Shown one piece after another: positions 56,789 to 64,000 of a stretch of 64,000 bases of DNA. The stretch spans positions 14,528,457 through 14,592,456 of the forward strand of contig OX393565.1 of NCBI GenBank assembly GCA_947652115.1, written 5' to 3'. Position 1 is the stretch's first letter; each line of letters starts with the position of its first letter. The notes beneath the pieces were generated by a model. The model made no database searches, had not been told where the DNA came from, and saw only the letters and a program-made list of their open reading frames with translations. The DNA comes from Blastomussa wellsi. Taxonomy: Eukaryota > Cnidaria > Anthozoa > Scleractinia > Plerogyridae. The position numbers and the translations under genes were made by a program.

Positions 56789-59700
56789 GTTAAATAAACG
56801 CGTTGTCATTTTTGTCCACTGGTCTTTTTGGGTTTTCCGGTAGTTCGTTTCATTTTGCATGAAGTTTGGTGACATGTAGACGTGTAAATGAGATCGAATG
56901 AGATAGCATTCATTCCTTCAATGGCGCAGTTACAATTTGACGAAATATAACAAAATGAAAGGGAACGAAAACCATCTGTTTCAAGGTTAGAAAGAACTAA
57001 AAAAGGGCATTTACCAATGTTTTATGCACAATACAATGAGGTGTTTACTAATTATCTGGTAACACGTTAAAAATCATTTCCAGGCAGAAAGATTCTGGAC
57101 AAATTATTTTTCCTAATCAATTTTCAATTGGCCTCGCTTTCAAAAGCAAGATTGAGGATAGAAATACTCGAACTATCGTATGGACATATTTTCAACGCAG
57201 AAACTGCTCAGCTCTTATGTGGAATGGTTGTAAGTGGTACCAAGATGTTTCATACAAAGTGGAGGTAAATGGAGGCAAAGCGATAACTAAGTCTCTATAA
57301 CAGTTGATGATTTTGAGGCCCACTGCTAAACCAGTAGCCATTGATTTTGGCATTATATTAAGGCGTCACTGAATGCGCATGTGTGACTTAATTATCAGAA
57401 AGTTGTAAGTCTTAAAACACCATATATAAATCGTATTCGAAAATACATCAAAACAATTTGACCCTATAACGCTAAGAAATGGATTCTGGGAAAGAAACCA
57501 TGATTCGCTAAAATTTACATTGGATTTTTGCTAGACGACACAAAGACAAAAATTTTCAGTACATTTAAATGATCAAACCCAGCGTTAACAATCCTAGTAT
57601 TGTTTTTTTGCCTTATTAAGAAATTCATTATTTTACTAAAAGCATCTTTGGTCATTTCGGAAATAATGAAAAACCTTTCGCGTTACGAAACATTATTGCT
57701 GCTAGTCGAGTAAAAAGGAACTGTAGTGTTATTCTACGTACCGTGATGGCGATGCGCTGTTGCTGTTGGTTTTGGAGAGAATAATCTAACAGTGACGAAA
57801 AATGCGGTTATCCAAAACTCACAAAGTAACAGGAGCAATGATTGTAGTTTTTATTTTATTAAGTTACATTTAAGGAAAACCTTGTGAATATCATCAAATG
57901 TTCCCCGCTTTGACGATTGGTTTTTCCCAATCATACATAAAAGGCAATAATTTGCATATTTATCACTTTGTTCTTTAACAGCACGTAAACAGCACTTCCT
58001 TTATCGGGTTTATCTAAATGAGTATAAACATTAAACCCACGATTGTGACTAAATTTCAGCCCAGACACCTTTGTACACGCACATCGATGAACTGATGGGA
58101 TTAGTTAAGTGCTTCAGACGCGTTGGCGACAAAAATGAATGATTTCCATGCCTAAGATTTCAAACAGCTGAGAACGTTTGACAGATTCATGTTTACCTCC
58201 GGTAGATCATTTCCTTCCAGCACTGCACAGCAAGCTCAAGAACAAACGAGAATTGCTTGCCATTTTTCCCGTCTTTTATTACGCTCGTTTCAATTTGGGA
58301 GTGACAAAGCAATTATGTTTCGCTTCTTGTATAGTATAACCGCTTTTCATCCTCTTCAAAAGTTTTTACATGAAAGTGAGTGGATTAATCGATACTTGAC
58401 GAATTAACAAACCCCCGCCCGGAACATCTTTCACTCCTGCTTACGTCGTTTATCAACAAGGTTTGGAAAAACACAATTTTTTAAATACTTTACAATTTTT
58501 TAGTAAAAAAAGGAACATTTGTGCAATATAATTTCAATGATTTCTTTTCCGATTTTGAAATTTTAAAACCTTTATAAAGGTTTTACAAGCAGGTTTTTGC
58601 CAAAGTTATCTTCACAAATGTTACTAAAAAGAGTTGATGTTTCACCCTTACAGTTAAGATTTATTGTTTCATGATTAATTCCTAAAAATTATTTTATGAT
58701 CCAGCAGCCGAGATATTAACAAGTCTACTTTCACGCTTAAAGCATAATTAATACCACTTTTACCTGAGAATTTTCCAAAAGATTCCATAACAAGCTTTAG
58801 CGAAGACTCCTCGACTTGCCATTCGTCTTGTAAATCGCCGTCGTCATGGGCAAGTATTTATTTCATGTAAACAGAATTCATGCGTTTAGCGTCCGGTTTA
58901 TTTAGGATGTAGATGTCAATTAAACGCTTATTCAACATTACAAATGGAGTGGTTTGCATACTGAAATGCAATCAGGCGTGCGGTGTAATCTCGTTGTATT
59001 GGTCCGCGCCTCTGGAAGCTTATATTTTGCTGTCGTTTATTTACACAGGTGAAGTGAAATGAGCATGGCACTGAGTCACTGACAGCCTGTGCCTCGACAA
59101 AAGAGTAAGGCTTATGAACAATGACTCTCTCACTTGCAGTAAACTTTATTATATAGGGGTTTATCTTAAATCGTGCAGATTTTCAACCCAAAGGTTTTTA
59201 ACAGCCGGATAAAATAGAGCGATTCTAGGAGTGGCAGACAACGTGCTCATCTGAGAATTTGAGAAATTTGTTTTTTTACTATGTACATGTGTGAAAGGGA
59301 GAGACAAATATAAAATTTGGGAAATCAGAAATGTTTACCAGAGAACTAGCATATTCGATGTATTATACAATAATTTCAACATTCTAGAACAATCTCTTTT
59401 TGTTCTAGAGTAATATTGACATTTTTTTAATTGCTGTCAGAACTCAAGTAGATTAATCTACACACACATTGCAGTAATACAACTAGAATTTATGACTGAA
59501 TTAAATAAATAGACAAAAGGTGAAGATATTCAGACCCGAGGCAATAATAAAGCCGATTGCATATTTATTTATTTCTACTCATTTTGGGAAATGCGGGTGC
59601 AGCTTCTCTGGTTTTGCTCCAAAAGGTAAAATTGCACCCGTCCCACGCGACAGTGGCTTAATCATTGAAAGATCACCAAGGGACTAAATAGATAATTCTT

Positions 59701-61719
59701 ATTTCTTTAATGATGAAACAGAGAATAGGTAACTTTAGATTGTAAGAAAAAGTCAAAAAGAAATTCTGTAAAACTCTCAAACACTCCGCAAGCATTTCAA
59801 ACACCGACCACAAAAACAAAAACAAATAGATAATACTGGAATGGCCTTACTATATTTGACTTTCTGAACGTAGTTTCCTGAACTTAGCGTTTAGCCCCAA
59901 GCAGTGTTTAATAACTCGTTTGTAATTAAGGTGCTATATGCTTAACTTGTTTATTATTTTTAACCAAAGCGATAAACAACAAGAAGAAACAATGAACTTT
60001 GCTATCAAGCTATTTATCAACTCTGCAAGCATTGAAATATGCACGACCTTCTAATTGTCAAAAAGCACTTTTGCCATAAACTCCCCAATTGCTAATGAGC
60101 TGTTATTATTTTAAATTCGTAAATATTTTAAAACATTAACAGTAAAACTTATTTGCTAAAATGCCCCCCGCTTCTCATAAACAAGTGTTTGGGTTTTACT
60201 GATTATCTGCTTTTAGTATAACCCGAGAAAAGAAGGAATCATCGGCAAATATATAAGAGAAGTTATTTTTGCGTAAAAAAGCCACGAACTGGGTAGTTAC
60301 AAACCACCCACACTCTTAACCGACATATCCGGTTTCACTCCCCAGATCTTACCTAGGCCAAGATGTTTGTTAACAAACTAGGGCCTACAGATTCAATGGC
60401 ATTTATACCACTCGATTATCCTAATGGGCAATTGCCTTAAAAAACTCCATAAGTCCCGGAGGCTTATTTCTGTCACGACGTTTTGAAGAAGAGCTTCTTT
60501 CAAACCAAACATCTGTTAGTCTCATCATGGTACACAGAAATCTAATAGACTTTTCTTAAAGGAGCTACGTCATAATATTTTGGGTCATTTTTTGTGACTG
60601 ACCAAATTACCCTTGAAAAATAGGAGACCCCAAAATAATTTTTTACTAAGGAAATAAAACGCAAAGAAGTTATATTAAAAGGATGGAGAAGATTGCAACG
60701 GATTACAAATGACGAATTTGAAAAGTTTAGACTGAATTTTTCAAAGTGCACAAACTATGATGTGGCTCCTATACTACACTTTTATAAAATACTAACTATA
60801 ACAACTAAATATGGTGGTTAAATAAAACGTAAAATTATCTTGTTTTCCTGTTCAAAATTGGGTAACAAATTGTCATGATCGACCATCCTCAAACGGTGGC
60901 GTAATACAATAGGGACTCATTTAAAAAAATGAACTGCCAGAGGGGGGCTTAAAAGAGAGGAGGAGCTTAATACGGCTTATACGGTAACTGCAGCAGCTCT
61001 GCATAAGGGAGGCAATGAAACTAGTTGAGTTGAAAACCACAATATAAGGTATCCACTTAAAGTTGGAAATTCCTCAGTTGCAGCTACCTTTTTTGTTAGG
61101 CAAGGTCCGAGTGACCAAAATCCTGCTTCCTGTGCTGAACAGAGAAGTGTTCTGTGTTTGTTTGATTTTTTCAGTTTTGTTGTAGTTGTTGTTGTCAATT
61201 GGTGCTGATGATGGTAGCTAATTTCCATTCGCTTTAACAACACATTCTAATATGTTTTTCCAAATTTCCGGTCCGATTTTATTGTCAATTAATCCTTCAC
61301 AGTTTTCACCCAGTTATTTCGAAACGCACGATTATAAAGTATAATACATAGAAATAAAACACGATCGATGAAAATAGAACATGTTTTAACTGAAGAACTC
61401 GTTAGACAGTTAAATAATATATTTTTAGAGTAAGGTTCTTATATTCCCACCTACGAAGAGAGGAAATAATTAGATATTCACTGTTTTGACCTCATAATGG
61501 CATTTAAAGGGCACCGTCACCGGGATTTCCTTTATAAATCCATTTTTAGTAAAACAAAACAAAACTTACGAATAAGTACTCGTAAGCGAAAAGCGCCTAA
61601 AACATCAAGAAGAAGAGATCAAGTGAAATCTTGAAGGAAAAGAACCGTCATCATTTTGTAGCTACGAGCATCAAGGACAGAACTTGAATGGTCAGGTCAG
61701 CCCGTCTTTTTCAAGTTGA
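56789..61719. other. Non-coding AT-rich DNA
   Basis: About 4.9 kb without a recognisable gene. A small hairpin with CGGGTGCA / TGCACCCG ends lies at about 59594-59640. Frames up to 88 codons without motifs. Confidence 0.45.
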
Positions 61720-62049
61720 GATCTAAATCTTCTGATGGTATCACAAAGGCATCACTCCTTTAAAATCTTCATTACATTTTACATTCCAACTAACTCAACC
61801 GAAGCCACCCAACGTTTTTTAACCAATCCCAAGAAAAGGCCAGAACAAAAGATTGTGATTGGTCTGCTGATAAAAAAAACTCTGATTCTTTTGTTCTGAA
61901 TTTGTCTTGTGATTGGCTAAAAAACGTTGGGTGACCCCGGTTGCAAACCCACCGAAATTGAAACCGGTCTACCGATCTATCCAAAGTGGTTTTTAAAATT
62001 TAATGACGATTTTAAAGGAGTGATGCCTTTGTGCTACCATCAGAAGATC
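61720..62049. mobile_element. Nested fold-back element, 330 bp
   Basis: Outer arms of about 45 bp (containing CTTCTGATGG and AAGGCATCACTCCTTTAAAA, with complements at 61999-62049) enclose an inner inverted pair CACCCAACGTTTTTTA / complement (about 61807 and 61933). Either one composite MITE or one MITE inside another. Confidence 0.7.
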
Positions 62050-62445
62050 GCTTACGAGTAGTATTCGGTCTACAAAAAAGTTAATTACATTTTCCCCAGA
62101 ACAAACGAGTTACTCCAGGTTACTGCAATGTAATGAGACTGAATGGCAGTAACATTGATTATCAGTTATATAGTTAAGAAACAGACTTCGCTTTGGTTTG
62201 AGTTTCAAACGTCTATTCGTAACTAACAAAGTTATTTTACACTCGTTACAGAAAAATCAGCGTTTTCGATAACTGGAATAAACACAAGTTTGGAAGTAGT
62301 CTTTCTGTAAGATTAACCAATACCCAACAAAGATCGCCCTCAAATTCGCGAAAGGCATAGGCGGTTTTATGAAGTCCCCTTACGATTATAAAGAACATAA
62401 ATTTGAAAAACCTAACAGAAAAACATCTTGAAAAAATGCTTGAAC
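62050..62445. other. Non-coding DNA
   Basis: No gene or repeat recognised. Confidence 0.45.
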
Positions 62446-63644
62446 ATTACATTACATACATTACATTACATATATTTGTTTATTTGGTGTCTTGTACCTG
62501 GTACATCAACATATTCCAAATAAATTAACAATTTCATAATTTTCTTGCGTTAAATGTTGGCTTCTTACATTTTTGTCTCATTTTATAACAATCATAAATA
62601 TGCTTTGCAATTAATTTCAGTAACTCAACATTATGACTGGGGGGGGGGGGGTTAATAGCAACAGGAATATATTTTCTGTCGACATTTTTACAATTGGGAT
62701 TTTAACATCGTTATGTAAACATTCAAAAAGATATTTCCTTTTTTCTCGATAACCTGGACAAGAGACTAAGAAATGTTTCTCATCTTCCGCTTCTTTCTTA
62801 CACAAAGGGCAGATTCTTTCGTTCGGTTTCTTATATGGTCTTGTGGCGTCCCAAGACTGTTGTGTGACATTAGTTCCAAGACTCCCTTAGAGGGGGTTTC
62901 CTTTATTACATGTATTGCATGATATCTGAGAACACACGTGTCCTGCTCGGCTCGAGCGAGAGAGAGAGTTCGAAGTAAAGTCTATGTTGTTGCGTTATAT
63001 TAGTGTACTCTTTTTGGCACTAAAGTCTCATGTAACGCCCTGTTTCTATTGCCAATCTATGGTTACTAAGTCGCAGTTTTGTCATCGTGATTCGGTGCCG
63101 GATGTTGGTGACCTGGTGAAGGTAATCCTCGCATTTGTAATTATCTATTGTTTTGACTTTACGATAGGTTCTCATTTTATTGCTTTGATTGGGATCTTTC
63201 CTGATGTCATTATTCATCTCACTGAACCACCTTTGTAATTCGATATCCTTCAGTCTTTGTCTAATAATGCTTACAATTCCTATATCTGACAAATGTGCTT
63301 ATTCCCAAAGATTTCCTAAACCTATATGAGCTAAAGAGTTTTTGATTTTTTGACTCCAGAAAACTTTGTCTTTAGTCCGTTTTATATCATTGTAAGCCAT
63401 TTGAGATTTAATTAGCTAAAGTAAGCCAAAACTTAAAAGTTCTGCATTGGGCTTTAATTCGAAGTGGAAATCTGCCTGTTTCGGCTCTACAGGCGTTATT
63501 GTTACAATATTTACTCGCACCTAATAGCCATTTCAAGAAATTATTTTGAATAACACGTCCAATACCCATGAGGGACCCCGTGAGGTCTATCGCTTTGTCA
63601 CCTCCAGGCTTCTTTCTTTCGTGTCGGCCGCGTTCAGCGAACAT
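62446..63644 (-). pseudogene. LINE C-terminal fragment
   Basis: Minus-strand text reads LLGASKYCNNNACRAETGRF and PLRIKAQCRTFKFWL (from ~63540), KMAYNDIKRTKDKVFW (about 63400), QRWFSEMNNDIRKDP, KCEDYLHQVTN, KLRLSNHRLAIETGRY (to ~63010) and, after a foreign ~130-bp stretch, RPYKKPNERICPLCKK ... DEKHFLVSCPGYREKR (to ~62720). This is the C-terminal domain and C-x2-C...H...C finger found at the end of LINE ORF2 proteins. Several frame breaks. The 3' end carries a (TACAT)n-like tail at 62446-62475 and a G run (62639-62650) in the last coding part. Confidence 0.7.
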
Positions 63645-64000
63645 TTTTGACTTGTGAATGAACCCCGAAACGAAATTCTGTTGACATAGAAGGCTAAATG
63701 TGCGAACGCCTTTTATCGAAAACCACGGTTATAGGCCCATCTACTAGCCAACCAAAAAAACTCATCCGGTTATAAGGCCCCCCCCTCCCCCGGATATAAG
63801 CCCAACTCTAGTTTTTCTTGTTTCTTAATAAAAGGGCAGGGAGCCTCACCGCTGCGAACTATACATTTAAATTTTTAACCATGACAGCGAAGATTAACTC
63901 TGAGCTTCCACTTAATTTGTTGCGTTCCGTTTACGTTCACGTTGTTAGTAGAGCTCCGGCAGCCCGAAGGGCCGCGGAGCGGAGCCCCATACCCATTGAA
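63645..64000. other. Non-coding DNA at the window end
   Basis: A C-rich run near 63780. The last ~50 bases are GC-rich (GCCGCGGAGCGGAGCCCC), unlike the surroundings, and may begin another repeat. No gene. Confidence 0.4.

Overview
The window is AT-rich, intron-poor animal DNA crowded with transposons. It holds a Ty3/gypsy element, a complete BEL/Pao element, a Penelope-like element, several LINE fragments and many short fold-back (MITE-like) elements. The only host genes I can support are three intronless-looking class A GPCR genes. This mix, and the style of the GPCRs, suggest a cnidarian, most likely a coral or sea anemone. That assignment is inference; no rRNA, mitochondrial or other diagnostic gene is present.

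Layout. 1-6268 is the 3' six kilobases of a gypsy retrotransposon: the end of gag, complete pol and the 3' LTR. Its gag/pol overlap carries a convincing -1 frameshift signal, and a MYND-type zinc finger sits between the gag zinc knuckle and the protease. 6269-13986 is non-coding. It holds a compact inverted-repeat element, a diverged pair of inverted copies of an unknown repeat, a perfect 20-bp hairpin and a 14-copy 25-bp minisatellite. 13987-21274 is a complete BEL/Pao element with apparently identical 459-bp LTRs, a 5-bp target duplication and full-length gag and pol, so it inserted very recently. 21275-33000 is mostly unrecognised AT-rich DNA. Within it lie a two-armed palindromic satellite (25.3-25.5 kb) and a 778-bp palindrome (26.5-27.3 kb) made of two head-to-head 3' ends of a Penelope-like element, flanked by a 13-bp duplication.

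33-37 kb holds a decayed LINE reverse transcriptase invaded by a TA-flanked MITE and a 1.2-kb TTAA-flanked element, plus the zinc-finger end of another LINE. 40-55 kb is the GPCR cluster: genes at 40274-41341 (+), 47461-48609 (+) and 53831-54997 (-). They are separated by MITEs, a LINE 3' end and a 3.4-kb LINE copy (49.6-53.0 kb, minus strand) with stops, frame breaks and a deletion in the reverse transcriptase. 55-64 kb is non-coding apart from fold-back elements and a LINE C-terminal fragment at 62.4-63.6 kb.

Functional logic. The gypsy and BEL genes serve their own copy-and-paste replication. The three GPCRs look like a local duplication cluster. All lack the usual TM3-ECL2 cysteine pair, and two share a C-x-x-C in extracellular loop 3. 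Many boundaries of the short elements are estimates made by eye.
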